Below, one piece after another: positions 53,671-64,000 of a stretch of 64,000 bases of DNA. Position numbers and translations under genes: made by a program. The notes under the pieces are model-generated. The model was not told the DNA's origin. It saw only the letters and a program-made list of their open reading frames with translations, and made no database searches. The DNA is taken from assembly GCF_963678635.1 (NCBI RefSeq), contig NC_087067.1:14707018-14771017 (forward strand), in the 5' to 3' direction. The stretch's first letter is position 1. Each line of letters starts with the position of its first letter. Source of the DNA: Symsagittifera roscoffensis. Taxonomy: Eukaryota; Xenacoelomorpha; Acoela; Convolutidae.

Positions 53671-54879
53671 AAATTGAATACGAAACCCAATGACGATCTC
53701 TTATTAACAAGACAAAAAAATCGAACATCAATAACAAAAATTCGAACAAGAAAAGCTGAAGAAAATTTTTGAAAAAGACTTAGTCAATTACATATTATTA
53801 TACGGAAAAAAATATTGACCTCGAACAAACTGAAAAACCATACCTAACAGAATTGTACTGGAATTACTTCTACAAAGATTACTCCGAAGTCAATTTATGT
53901 TCCTGGGCTTTTATATGCAAGTTTGGACCTTGCAACTCGGTAGAGAAAATCAGCTCAACCGTCAAGTGATGCGAGCAAACCCTTGTGAAAAACACAGAAG
54001 CCTAAGATCTCTCTCTCTCTCTGTTTTGTCTGCAATGCAGTATTTTCCTGCAATTGAGCAGTGAATCCCGTATGCTATTCCACCCATTGGCCGTCCCTTT
54101 GCATGTTTCACGACAGGTATAATATATGAAGAAATCGTTCATGGCCACATTGTTTACAATAAATATCTCCCCTAAATACGACGAAGATGTAGTTATAGTC
54201 TTTTCTGCCTTAACCTTGAGTTTAAATTATGCTCCTCCAATGTTCCAGAACTTGATACTGATTGATTGTGTACATATTCATTTTTGCGCCTTTGAATGGT
54301 TCTCAGTGTTTTTATTGTGTTTTAACCCGATCGTTCTTTTATATATTATGCTTCTTGTTTGATATCGTTTGTTTCAGTTCACGAAGTTCTCGTACTTCAT
54401 ATTGGCATCGTTGTTGTTCGTTGGTTGGTCAGGTCGGGTTATATATACACATTTGGCCAGTCTGTTGTTTTTCGAAGTACTTTGGCTTCTTTCGGGAGAC
54501 TCCATTTAGTAATGGCGTCTTTAGCCTTATTTTCAGTTGTCACCATCTGATGTAATTACAATCCGTGTTGTTTCTTCTATTGAGTTAAGTTGTGTTTCAT
54601 ACGAGCTCAACGAATTTTTCAAGAGATGCTTTGTCATTTCGAGGCGTCGATACGGGAATTCAGTGAAGGGTTAATACTTTTCCTTGTCTTTTTGTTGGGA
54701 ATCAAGCCAACCAGATTGAGAAAACTATTACCTGCAGAGAATAAAATGAGCTGAAAGTAAACTCAATAAGACTGACCTGATATGAAGCTACGGATCTATC
54801 ATAGACGTATATAAAGCTGTGCTTTTGTTCCCCTGGATCTTTAAATAAAAAAACTCTTCGAAAGTAGTTTTTATCAAAA
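53671..54879. other. Non-coding DNA with a short (CT)n run
   Basis: No gene I can support. A (CT)7 tract lies near 54008-54022. The plus-strand frames at 54126-54555 are hydrophobic, lack family features and are probably chance. Confidence 0.45.
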
Positions 54880-56640
54880 ACAGTGCCGAGTACGCCGGCA
54901 GAGTACACAGCCAGCGATTTATCCATCGTTAATTAAATCTCTATATTTGTCAGAGAATCGATCTTCCGCCTCGGTCGCGGCTGTTCCGGAGTTACAAATC
55001 GAGCCTGCGCGTATGCTACTAGGGGCTAGGGAGTCAACTACCTTTACATCCAACAGGAGCTGCCTACCAACAGTCCATGGGACGAGCGTCAAACCGTCTG
55101 GTCGCTTATGATCTGTTCTGTGGATATGTCGTGGCTCTAAATCCGAAGGAAGGTGAGTGGAAGCAAGACTTTGCTTTATACGGGCATTAACACTTGAATG
55201 CTCAGAGAATATTCCTGCACTTTTGAGACAAGATAGGCCATGTCATCTATCTTCGGTTAGTTTTTTGCGCAAACGCGTCTTTATGTTTTTTACAAGTTTT
55301 GAATCAAGGTGGAGTCCAATTGCAATTCCATGTTGCTGATTGGAAAATTTCAATTTTAGATTTTTACACGATATGACATTCAACCAATGCGATCTGAACT
55401 TATCCTGGTAAGCATTGAATCTTCTTACATCAGTCGGTTCTTGAAACTATTTAAGTTCTAATTCATCAATATATGTTCCATTGTCGTTCTCCGAACCAAA
55501 AATCTCAATTAGTTTAGCTTTCGCTCCTACTGCTGAGGCTAAAACAGCGGGTAAAGCTAATGGGCGAAATGTACCTAAGCCATCTTTGGCAAAAAATATA
55601 AGAGTTTCGGCATGCTAAAGCAGTTTTTAAGGCAGTAAAAACCATATTGTGAATCCAGTTTATCAATAACCTCCAATTTTTTTTAAATTCAGCTATTTTT
55701 TCCTTTAGCATCTCTTTTCATCGAGATTCGCCTATAGCGAAGCCCAAGATTACAAAGTCATCCTTGGATTTGATTTTTGTTTTAAGACATATTTTTTGAA
55801 ATTAAATTGACCTATAATTGTATTGTATTGCGTTCTTGAGGTCTGCGTACCGTTCTGTGTTTAGGCTTAAATTATAGTCTTTTTCTGATTTCGGTATGAT
55901 TTTAAGGTCTCGGAACACTATCTTGTAGTTGCCGGCTAGGCTTCCATCCTCTAAAACCAAACGTTTTTTTTGGATTCAAGCTTTTTTTACTAGCGTTTCT
56001 ATTGTTTCAGCATAAAACTGTGGAGTCTCAGGATCACCTGGTTGTATTCCGTCCTCCGACATAATGATGGAATTTTCGTGAAAAGGATTACTTGGTTTAC
56101 TTAAGACGCAATGAGTGTATTTGTACAAATCCGGGCGGTTTTAAAAGATGTGATACAGCATAGTTTCTATTCAGCGAATTAATGCATTAATACACACTCA
56201 TTTCGGTAAATCTTCGGGTTGCCATCACCTTCAATCAATTTTCTAGAGGGTGTGCAGCAAATTCAGCTCCTGGTTTAGTACCACATTCCACTTCAAAATT
56301 CCCGAAAAAAATTTTGTCGCTTTGCGAGAGCCTTGCTTCCTGCGCATATAAACGAGATGCGTCTAAGCGGGTTGCCGATGACAATTGATCGCAAACATTC
56401 GTTTTTTTACGAGGGCTATAACTTTTGTTCACATAAAAATCTTAAAGGTTCGGGTACTTTACCTTCACCTACAAAATTTAGGGGCTTAGTAGGCTATTTC
56501 AAGAAATAGAGCCCCCAAGCCCGTTAGGTTTACTAATAAGGTCTTTAAGGATTTGGGGGAAAAACTGTCCGGGTCGTCTCCCAAACCATTTGGAGAAGAC
56601 TTAACTGCTTTTTTACACCTCGAACTCAGTTACGAAAATT
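54880..56640 (-). pseudogene. RT-element remnant with degenerate RT and C-terminal nuclease-like domain
   Basis: Reading down the minus strand from about 56640, RT fingers come first (RSIVIGNPLRRISFICAGS near 56400, then ECGTKPGAEFAAHPLEN). The box with GIQPGDPETPQFYAETI follows near 56030. The catalytic site is degraded, with RLVLEDGSLAG near 55950 where YLDDG is expected. Then come ILGFAIGESR and a helical stretch, HWLNVISCKN, HGLSCLKSAG, and finally RPDGLTLVPWTVGRQLLLDV near 55080. Frameshifts and stops are frequent. It is related to, but clearly distinct from, the RT at 27.6 kb. Confidence 0.75.
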
Positions 56641-57485
56641 TATTGACATTTTCCGGGTTTGGGGAATTTATATCAGTTTTTTTGGGTGTTTACACACCAA
56701 TTTTTTATAATTAAAAATCAAAAAAGTAAGCTCTTGTCATCTGAAGCGGTTCGTTTTTTTCCTTACTTTATTTCCTTCCCTCTCACCGAGCTTGCGGCTG
56801 ATAAGCTTTGTTCTCTGCTCAAGATCTGTCTGGAGCGTGCTTGACCTTTGGGGAAGGGCTTTAGGCATTGAAACAATATTGGCTCTTTTTTATTTACTAT
56901 AGAGCGCATAGCTGTCGATTGTTTACGACAACTTCTCTTAGCTTGTTCAAGAAAAAAGAACAAAGACCTCATAAAAATCTGCCAATAAGTAAAAAATTTT
57001 ACATTGTGGAAAAAATCGTTCTTTTTATTCTAAACATATTCTGCCAAGGGAGCAGGCGAAGCCTTAGAAATTCTCTCTGGCTGTATTTGCCTAACTATCT
57101 AGCACTAAGTCATTGAAGCATTATTGACGGCATTATTGAAACAATTTTGACAGAATTAACATTAACACACATAGGACATTGTAACCATTGGATTTTTTTT
57201 TTGGAGTCGCTAAGAGTTATGCTAACACAATTGATACAATATCAATTGGAACAACAATCACATCTCATCCAATTTAAAAGTCTTGAAGTCTTTAAGCTTT
57301 CTGTGCATGGCATTCCTTGTTGTTTGTCCTCATTTTGACGGAACGGCGTAATGTTACGAAAAAGAAATTTGACTGGACACAAGGGGACTGAAATAGTGAT
57401 GATAACAGGGTTGGAATTTTATAGATGTAGAACAATTAAAATACGCAATTCAAAGAAAAAGATAAAATCTACAAAACTTGCTGAA
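56641..57485. other. Non-coding DNA
   Basis: AT-rich, no supportable gene. Small frames on both strands lack family features. Confidence 0.5.
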
Positions 57486-58675
57486 ACAGAACAATCTCAC
57501 CCGAGCTCAGAAGGTTCAGTGGCGCACTACCAGACTCCTCAGGTCAGGAACTCTTTACCCCAGACAAAAGACCTACTTGACAGACTTGTCTCTAAAATCC
57601 CTTGAAAGGCGCTCGACAAACAGGTAGAAATATCAATTTTATCATATCTATTTCATGAGTTTATTACAACAATTAGGCTAAATTGTTGTAAAAAATTAGG
57701 CTCTCTTTTTCCAACACACTTTCCAAAAATGAAATTTAGTGCTAAGGCGTTCTTCTTTTCTATGTTTCATTAGCAAATGTTTAATTACTATTTCTTAAAT
57801 TTGATATTTTTCTTCCAATTTTTTTGTCATGATTTGTTTTACTTTAGTCTGTTGAAAAACGGTTTTCTTTTTTATTTCATTTCTTTTTCTTGATACTGAT
57901 ATTTTTCAAATGAATAGAATCAGCGTAAACTTTTTTTATGCCTTGTTTTTTTCTGATTTACTTTCAGGTACCCGTACTTATGACCATATTACACATTTGT
58001 TCACACATTCTACACTTAATTGGCTACCGTCCTTCTTCGGACCAACCAAAGTTGTTATTCACAGTTTCCCATGATATCAAAAAGTTTTACCCGAAGTTGC
58101 CGATAAAATATAACAGTTTGGCGAAAGGCTGAAAAAAAACAATCTCATCCGAGCTCAGATGGTCCAGTGGCGCACCACCAGACTCTCCAGGCCAGGAACT
58201 CTTTACCCCAGACAAAAGACCTACTTGACAGACCTGTCTCTAAAATCCCTCAAAAGGCACTTGACAAACGGGTACATTTATCAATTTTTGTCATATCTAT
58301 TTAAAAAGTTTATCACAACAATTAGGCTAAATTGTTGTAATACATTAGGCTCTCATTTTTCAACAGAATTGCAAAAGCTAAAATTTGGTGCCTAGGCGTT
58401 CTTTTTTTCTATGTTTTATTACTGTTTCTTAAATTCGATATTTTTTCCAATTTTCTTGTCATGATTTGGTTTTTTTTAATCTGTTGAAAAACGGTTTTCT
58501 TTTTTTAAATTTCTTCTTCTTGATACTGATATTTTTCAAACGAAAAAAATCAGCATAATAATTTTTCAAGCTTTGTTTTCTCTGATCTAATTTTGGGTAC
58601 CCGTATTTATGACCCTATTCCGCATTTGTTCACACATTCTACATTTGATTGGCTACCGTCCTTCTTCGGACCAAT
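57486..58675. repeat. Tandem duplication, about 0.65 kb period
   Basis: 57486-58048 and 58136-58675 are direct copies. They share caatctca-ccgagctcag near the left end and tggctaccgtccttcttcgg at the right end. Divergence is roughly 10-15 percent by eye. A plus-strand stretch (RLSRPGTLYPRQKTYL in copy 2) suggests a LINE 3' end, but this is weak. Confidence 0.85.
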
Positions 58676-59040
58676 TTTGGACCTGATTTTGCTTGGAAAA
58701 CAAAATAATAAAACTAAAGTACACACGAATGTAGAGTTCCTCCAATCTTCAAGGTTCGCACCTGATTTTCGGACCTGATTTTGCTTGGAAAACAAAAACT
58801 AAAAAAAACATTACACGCGAATATAGATTTCCCCAAATTTTCAAGTTTCGCAACAAAAAATGAAAAATAATACCCCAGAGAGATGGGTTAGGTAGTTTTA
58901 TTCTCAAGTATCAACCCTCAACTCATGAGCCTCTCTATAAATTTACGCAGAAATTTTGTTCCAGCTACCTTCATCTCTGTCTTTCGTTTTGAACGTATTA
59001 CGATAGCTAAGTAGATGGAATGGAAAATAAAAATTACAAA
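58676..59040. other. Non-coding DNA with a local 96-bp duplication
   Basis: ggacctgattttgcttgg occurs at 58678 and 58774. No gene. Confidence 0.7.
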
Positions 59041-59067
59041 CGTTTTAGCACAATTGTGCATCATCAG
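59041..59067 (-). ncRNA. Hammerhead-ribozyme-like core, degenerate, copy 1
   Basis: On the minus strand the order is CTGATGA, then the hairpin TGCACAATTGTGC, then TAAAACG. Type I hammerheads of Penelope-like elements have CUGAUGA, stem II and GAAAC. Here the G of GAAA is changed. It lies just past the GIY-YIG remnant on the same strand, the place where Penelope-like pseudo-LTRs carry such ribozymes. Probably inactive. Confidence 0.5.
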
Positions 59068-59372
59068 GTTTAAAAGTATTAAAACATTATAAAAGGATCA
59101 TTGATCATAGAAACATCCCAAGTCAACGGCTATACAATTTAATAAAAACTCAACCAATCAGAGGCTTTTAAATTTTAAAAATTGTGCCAAAAAAATTACA
59201 TCTTGAATATATCATCAGATTCAAGTTACTGAGACAATCAATCACTCTTATCTTCTAAACAAGTAGTTTTACATTTAATTTTTCGATTGGTCTCATTTGA
59301 AACATGACAATAATTTTTTTTTTCGAAATATATTTATAGAATTTTATTTTAGCCGAAAACTAATTTTTGGAA

Positions 59373-59640
59373 CTAGAATTTAATGGTCAACTCCCTGCTC
59401 TTCAACTGGGTGTTTTTTCTCAGTCTCTCCCTCCAGATGCGAAGTGCTTCTAATGTCAGCAGTTTGTCGTTGGTGTTAGCTTGGTCTGCGACCTCCCAGG
59501 ACAATACCGCGCTCATGCCCTCATTTCCACAGAGCCTTAGATGTTGTCCTACGTCTGAATCTCTTTTCACTGTTTGTCAATTTTAATGTTAAGATGTCAA
59601 ACCTTTTCTCCGAAATAGGTTAAGTTACATCCTCAACATA
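59373..59640 (-). pseudogene. Penelope-like GIY-YIG endonuclease fragment 1
   Basis: The minus-strand reading contains NLTYFGEKV (a GIY-YIG core remnant), then GQHLRLCGNEG, LSWEVADQANTNDKLLTLEALRIW and a closing SRELTIKF. The LLTLEAL...SRELTIKF pattern is typical for the C-terminal GIY-YIG region of Penelope-like elements. The upstream half has stops. A diverged second copy is at 63690-63930. Confidence 0.65.
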
Positions 59641-59697
59641 AAATCTTGTAAACCACCTTTGATTTTATTTCACGCGAATAAAAAGACTTTAAGGATG
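59641..59697. other. Boundary of Penelope-like fragment and the 630-bp duplication
   Basis: Short non-coding joint. Confidence 0.4.
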
Positions 59698-60950
59698 GTA
59701 GGGAGGTTTTCAGCTTTCTGGTGTTGAAGACAATTGTGCCTTGATTAAGTCCCGCATCTTATTTGCAAATTTCAGACTTTCGGTAACGATTAGAGATGAA
59801 GAAGTTACGGAGCGTAGAAAAAGTCCCTAATAATGACTTGCTGACGTCAGTTACCTTAACTCTACACGCTTGAACCGTCTCGTTCGAGCCAGTTTTTTTT
59901 ATTCTGGTCTGTTTATGGGCTATCTATCATATTACCATTCTTAGGCCATCAACCAAACGAAATTTAATCAGCTTTCGTTTACATGCAAAAATAACCTCAA
60001 AGCTGGGTCTTGGATCCCCAGACAGTGTGATTCTAACTGAAAACTCGGCTAGAATCCATAATAAGTGATCTTTTAGTGAAAATTACATATTGGTTCCATT
60101 AGAGATGAATCGATTCTTCCCTAGCCCCTTAATACTCATGTTCTGAATCTCCAAGTTAATCCTGAATTAAGTTAAATGCGTTCAGGGCATTACAGCAGCG
60201 AAAAGATAGTCAACCTTTGTTAAAAGAGTCTCTGGGCACCGGGATTCCAATTCCAACCTTTCCAGGAAATCCAACGTTTTTATCTTTTATCTTCTCATAC
60301 TCGGGTGGATTCAGAGCTGTCCCGAATGTAGGGAGGTTTTCAGCTTTCTGGCGTTGAAGACAATTGTGCCTTGATTAAGTTCCGCATCTTATTTGCAAAT
60401 ATCAGACTTTCGGTAACGATTAGAGATTAAGAAGTTACAGAGCGTTGAAAAAGTCCCTATTAATGACTTGCTGAGGTCAGTAACCTTAATTCTAGACGCT
60501 TTAACCGTCTCGTTCGAGCCAGTTTTTTATTCTGGTATGTTTAAGGGCTATCTATCATATTACCATTCTTATGCCATCAATCATACGAAATTTAATCAGC
60601 TTTCGTTTACATGCAAAAATAGTCTCAAAGCTGAGTCTCGGATCCCCAGACAGCGTGATTCTTACTGAAAACACGGCTAGAATCCATAAAAAGTGATATT
60701 TTTAGTGAAAATTACATATTGTTTCCATTAGAGATGAATCGATTCTTCCCTAGCCCCTTACTACTCATGTTCTGAATCTCCAAGTTAATACTGAATTAAG
60801 TTAAATGCGTTCAGGGCCTTACAGCAGCTAAAAGATAGTCAACCAAAGAGTCTATGGGCACCGGGATTCCAATTCCAACGTTTCCAGGAAATCCAACTTT
60901 TTAATCTTTTATCTTTTCATGCTCGGGTGGATTCAGAGCTGTCCCGAATG
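59698..60950. repeat. Two tandem units of about 630 bp
   Basis: 59698-60327 and 60328-60950 are direct copies with roughly 5 percent difference by eye. Each starts gtagggaggttttcagc and ends near gattcagagctgtcccgaat. On the minus strand both ends hold a possible coding stretch (GTALNPPE). In the right-hand copy it is followed by a stop, while in the left copy it reads further (VGFPGKVGIGIPVP). Confidence 0.88.
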
Positions 60951-61295
60951 TCCCACTAGAAATTCCGTTTAAGCTGTCTTCTACAATAAAGCACCTCTGT
61001 GTCACGATAGGAGGCTTCGTTTCGATTCGGTTTTTATCTTTTTTACGACTGTTTTTTGTCTCGTCTTCGGATTTTGTGTACTTGACACATTTAATAGTCC
61101 AAATGGCCATTTTTAGCATTTCTCAGAGAAACACCAGTCCCCATCGAAAAATTGAAATTTTGAATTCTGGAAAAATCGGAGTTTCTTTTTCATCTCAAAT
61201 TCGTGATTAAGGTCTTTGAGGTCTATTTTATTGTGTTGTAGGTGCTTGCCAGGTATCCTAATTGGTTTTCCTTTGATGGGTCTGACACGGGACAT
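60901..61295 (-). CDS. Unidentified possible exon(s)
   Basis: Two overlapping minus-strand frames (61113-61295 and 60901-61119) read MSRVRPIKGKPIRIPGKHLQ, then a Lys-rich stretch, then PPIVTQRCFIVEDSLNGISS and GTALNPPE. Codon content and the continuation in the tandem unit (GFPGKVGIGIPVP) suggest exonic sequence of a host gene or an old element. No family is recognised. Splice sites are not certain. The 630-bp duplication appears to have copied the exon end. Confidence 0.3.
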
Positions 61296-61689
61296 TGAAA
61301 CAATCTTATCAGTTCAATTTTCTGGTATATGAATTTCAACCCTTTGTTTTCTATTTGTCTTCATGGCCTCATCGAACTTATTCCAAGTTGAAGTGCTTCT
61401 GAAAATTCAAAGAACTGCGCAGCTCTTAAAAATACGAATTATCCATGTATCAATGTGTTTTTGCTACTATCCATGGATTACGTTTCTACGTGTATCCACG
61501 TTAACGTTAATTTCAAAAAAGGCTCAGTTGCCTCTCTCGTTAGACTTCTCTAAAGTAAACTGTAGATTAATTGTAATTAATTTGCAGTTTTCAACAACAC
61601 TCACGGATTTCCTTTCACAATTCTCACGATATCATCTACTTATCTCAGAAAGAGTTTCATTTCCTCTGGGTATTGGGCTCTTTTTTATC
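61296..61689. other. Non-coding DNA
   Basis: The plus-strand frame 61363-61713 lacks any family features. I treat it as chance. Nothing else seen. Confidence 0.4.
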
Positions 61690-61859
61690 TCACAGCATGA
61701 CAAGCAAAACTAAACATTATTAGCTTTCATTTTTCAGTTTCTTTAAACATTTTTTCAGTTTTCAGTTTCTTGAAGCGTACTACATTTTCGATGAAATATA
61801 TTTAAACAACTTTCACATAAAACACATTTCTGTCTATAGGTAACTTTTTTCCTATATTC
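61690..61859 (-). pseudogene. Cysteine-rich (PHD/zinc-finger-like) fragment
   Basis: On the minus strand CVLCESCLNIFHRKCSTL is followed by FCLSCCEIKKSPIP. The spacing resembles the second half of a PHD finger, as found in ORF1 of animal non-LTR elements. Stops interrupt it. Confidence 0.4.
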
Positions 61860-62450
61860 TGGACAGATGCCATTTAGATCTTCCATTGGCTTGCAAATTT
61901 TGGGAAATTATTTCCTCAAAACAGGTTTGAACTCTTTCATCCACAAACTTGCCAGTATGACTGCAAGAGAAGCCCCCATAGCCAAAACATCCTTCTGTGT
62001 ATACCACATATCAATTGCACTTGATCTGCAGCAAAGTTTAGCTATCTTCTCATAGTGTTGCGTGCAAGGTATGGAGGTTTCTCTTGCTCATAGAGCTTAC
62101 TGAGTGCAATGCCGACAGCCTCGTTGAATGGAACATTAGTGTACAGAATTTATCATCTAAAAAAGTATGTTCCATCAGAGTCTAATTCAACCTTCTTTAT
62201 AATCTCTGTTGCTTCTTAAGCGTTTTTTCTATGTTCGTTCACTCAATTTTAACAAAAAAAAATGACCAAAGTCTTATGAAACTCCGAGAACAGATGAAAC
62301 AGGGAGCACTGCTAGGTCTTTCTTGTGTACTTTTGCTGGACCGTATAGACGAGCCAGTTGACTATCTGTTGACCAGAATTTGAAGTACAGAAGCTCACTT
62401 ATGTCATTGCTCCTTTCCAGACTCAATTAATGTCTTTCTCAATTTTCAAC
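61860..62450 (-). pseudogene. Penelope-like reverse transcriptase fragment
   Basis: Going down the minus strand, ARLYGPAKVHKKDLAVLPVSS near 62350 matches the Penelope-type KLYGLPKVHK...RPIVS motif. Then TNVPFNEAVGIALSKLYEQE near 62130 matches the TNIPLDEAI box with the first catalytic region. AADQVQL and AMGASLAVILASL near 61950 match the GVAMGSPLAP box. The YVDD part is missing. Frameshifts between the blocks show decay. Confidence 0.7.
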
Positions 62451-63340
62451 ATCACCGAAACATCAGTGATGTTCATTGCTACGAACTGATCTGACTGTAA
62501 ATTAAGCAGTTTGGTCCATATTGGTCTTTTTTCATGATAAAAAACCGAACTTTTTAATGACTGGTACTGCTAAAAATTCGTTGTTTTGGAGATATTTTCT
62601 ACTTTTTTAACCCCTCTGTCGGATGATATCTGCTCCCCTGAGCTGTCTGAATGCCATGAGCGGTATCTCTGGCAAGTTGACTCAGCCTACAGTTTTCTCA
62701 TTTTTTGAGTGGATATTTTCCATCTCTTCGAATCATTGAAGTCCTTGAACTACTCCTACTTCAGGCCATCCTAAGTTTCTACGCTTCTCCCGACATCATA
62801 GTCCCTTATTTTGCGGCAGAAGTTACACGTAGCACGCTTCGATGTTAACTTTTTCAGTGTTCAGGATTGAATCAATTACAACACGACGGCTTCGTGCTCT
62901 AAATTGATTAAAACAATATCCTCCTCGTATCGCTCCCAATTGGTTTTTTTAGTTGGATTGCTCCCCCGGTTACTTCGCTCAAACTCGCTCGGCGGATGTT
63001 GATAATAGAACTTCGCTTAATTTTCCCCTCGCTCGTAAGATAACGGGATCCGGTACAGCTCGTCTGGTGTTTCAGTCGACTTGCAAAGCTAGTTCTGTGT
63101 TCCTCGATTATTCCTGAAAGCAATGAAAATATCCTTCAAAATTTTTTTCTCCAACGTTTTGAAGTCACGATGAGCAAGTCCGATCAAAATCAGTGACTCC
63201 GTTCTACAGTGACTCCGTTTTCCCGCTAGCTAATGAAATGTTTCGTACGTCTCACTTCATTCTTTTTTGAACCCCAGAAAGATGTAAGAATGAACTTTTA
63301 TTTTCACATATTGATCCCCAACTCACCGTAGAGGGAAATA
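62451..63340. other. Non-coding DNA
   Basis: No supportable gene. The minus-strand frame 62908-63123 is Arg/Ser-rich with no family features. Confidence 0.45.
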
Positions 63341-63351
63341 AAAATGTAAAT

Positions 63352-63384
63352 TACGAACGTTTATGCACATTTGTGCATCAGCAG
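63352..63384 (-). ncRNA. Hammerhead-ribozyme-like core, degenerate, copy 2
   Basis: The minus strand reads CTGCTGA, hairpin TGCACAAATGTGCA, TAAACG. It is a diverged copy of 59041-59067 in the same position relative to the GIY-YIG remnant. Both core boxes carry changes, so it should be inactive. Confidence 0.45.
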
Positions 63385-63689
63385 GTTTAAATGTTTTAAA
63401 AATTGATAAATTGATCATCGCTCATAAAAATATCCTAAGACAATGACTATACAAAGCAAAAAAATCAACTAATCAGAAACTTGCAAACTGAATAATTGTG
63501 CCAAAATTTCAAACTGAATATATCATCAGACTAAAGTTTTTCAGACAATCTTTTGCGTTTGTCTAATAATCAAATTAAATTGAAATTGCATTTTTTGATT
63601 AGTCTTGGTTTCCAATACCGAAACATGTCAGTTTTTTATTTCAGAGTCTTTTTGTATGAGCCGGAAAATCATTTTTGGAACTATAATTT

Positions 63690-63930
63690 CACTGTCTATT
63701 TCCTGCTTTTAAACTCATCGATCATGTTTATTCTCGTTTTCTCCTTCGAATTCGAAGTGCTCTTATTTCTGTAGCTTGCCGTTTGTGTTAGCTTGTTCTA
63801 TAACCTCCCATGGCATTCCCGCAATCGTGTACTGATTTCCATGCTGCCTTAGATATTGTCCTTCGATCGTGTCCTCTTTTTGGTGTTTGTCAATTCTACG
63901 GAACAGATGTCGAAACGTTTGGGCAAAATC
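63690..63930 (-). pseudogene. Penelope-like GIY-YIG endonuclease fragment 2
   Basis: Diverged repeat of 59373-59640. The whole region 63320-63985 aligns with about 59000-59670 at roughly 75 percent by eye. Stops and frameshifts remove any open frame. Confidence 0.55.
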
Positions 63931-64000
63931 GGGGGAGTTACATCCACATTATGAAATCTTATAAAACACTTTTGTTTTTAGTTCACGCGGAAAAACTTTA

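Noticed and set aside
54126-54555. Hydrophobic plus-strand frames that could suggest a membrane protein
   Set aside because: T-rich DNA gives hydrophobic residues by default. Three overlapping frames are open at once and none has a family pattern.

Overview
The window is nuclear DNA of a eukaryote, most likely an invertebrate animal. It holds Ty3/gypsy, hAT, Penelope-like and several non-LTR retroelement families plus a eukaryotic ribosome-biogenesis gene (LAS1-like), and there is no operon-like layout, rRNA or tRNA. I cannot name the species. Nearly all of it is repetitive, and most reading frames are decayed.

Bases 1-23957 are a direct tandem array of one segment: unit 1 (1-8500), unit 2 (8501-21207) and a truncated unit 3 (21208-23957). 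Each unit starts with about 1.15 kb of non-coding flank and a minus-strand LAS1-like gene. In units 1 and 2 a minus-strand Ty3/gypsy element follows (RNase H, reverse transcriptase, protease, gag), then a 1.1 kb AT-rich repeat tail. Unit 2 also keeps the 5' leader of the element (about 15.9-20.1 kb), which unit 1 has lost. Copy 3 of LAS1 is open from a plausible start. Copies 1 and 2 share a 1-bp frameshift near the start.

Bases 23958-45669 form a block flanked by a 38-bp direct repeat (23920-23957 and 45670-45707). First comes a non-LTR-type retroelement (SGNH-hydrolase ORF, PHD-finger ORF, reverse transcriptase; 24325-29634). Its SGNH ORF is split by a hAT transposon (24488-26803) with an 8-bp target duplication. 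At about 29634 it is fused to the downstream half of the same Ty3/gypsy family, now on the plus strand: RT/RNase H, spacer, integrase, a TARG1-like macrodomain ORF, then about 10 kb of unusual purine-rich ORFs up to 44335. These include a coiled coil with an SGNH hydrolase, a second SGNH-like region, a helical region, a 5-unit 443/444-bp coding tandem repeat and further unassigned domains. Together with the minus-strand 5' half this implies an ancestral LTR element well over 20 kb long. That is the most interesting object here. This copy is dead, carrying many in-frame TAG/TGA codons and frameshifts.

Bases 45670-64000 start with the interrupted LAS1 flank and continue as a transposon graveyard. 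It holds a non-autonomous hAT element with a perfect 8-bp target duplication (47685-48359), a duplicated fragment carrying the C-terminal domain of an RT element, a LINE remnant (51340-53670), a minus-strand RT-element remnant (54880-56640), local tandem duplications, and Penelope-like remnants (RT, GIY-YIG, hammerhead-like motifs). The only candidate host genes are LAS1 copy 3 and, weakly, an unidentified reading frame near 60.9-61.3 kb.
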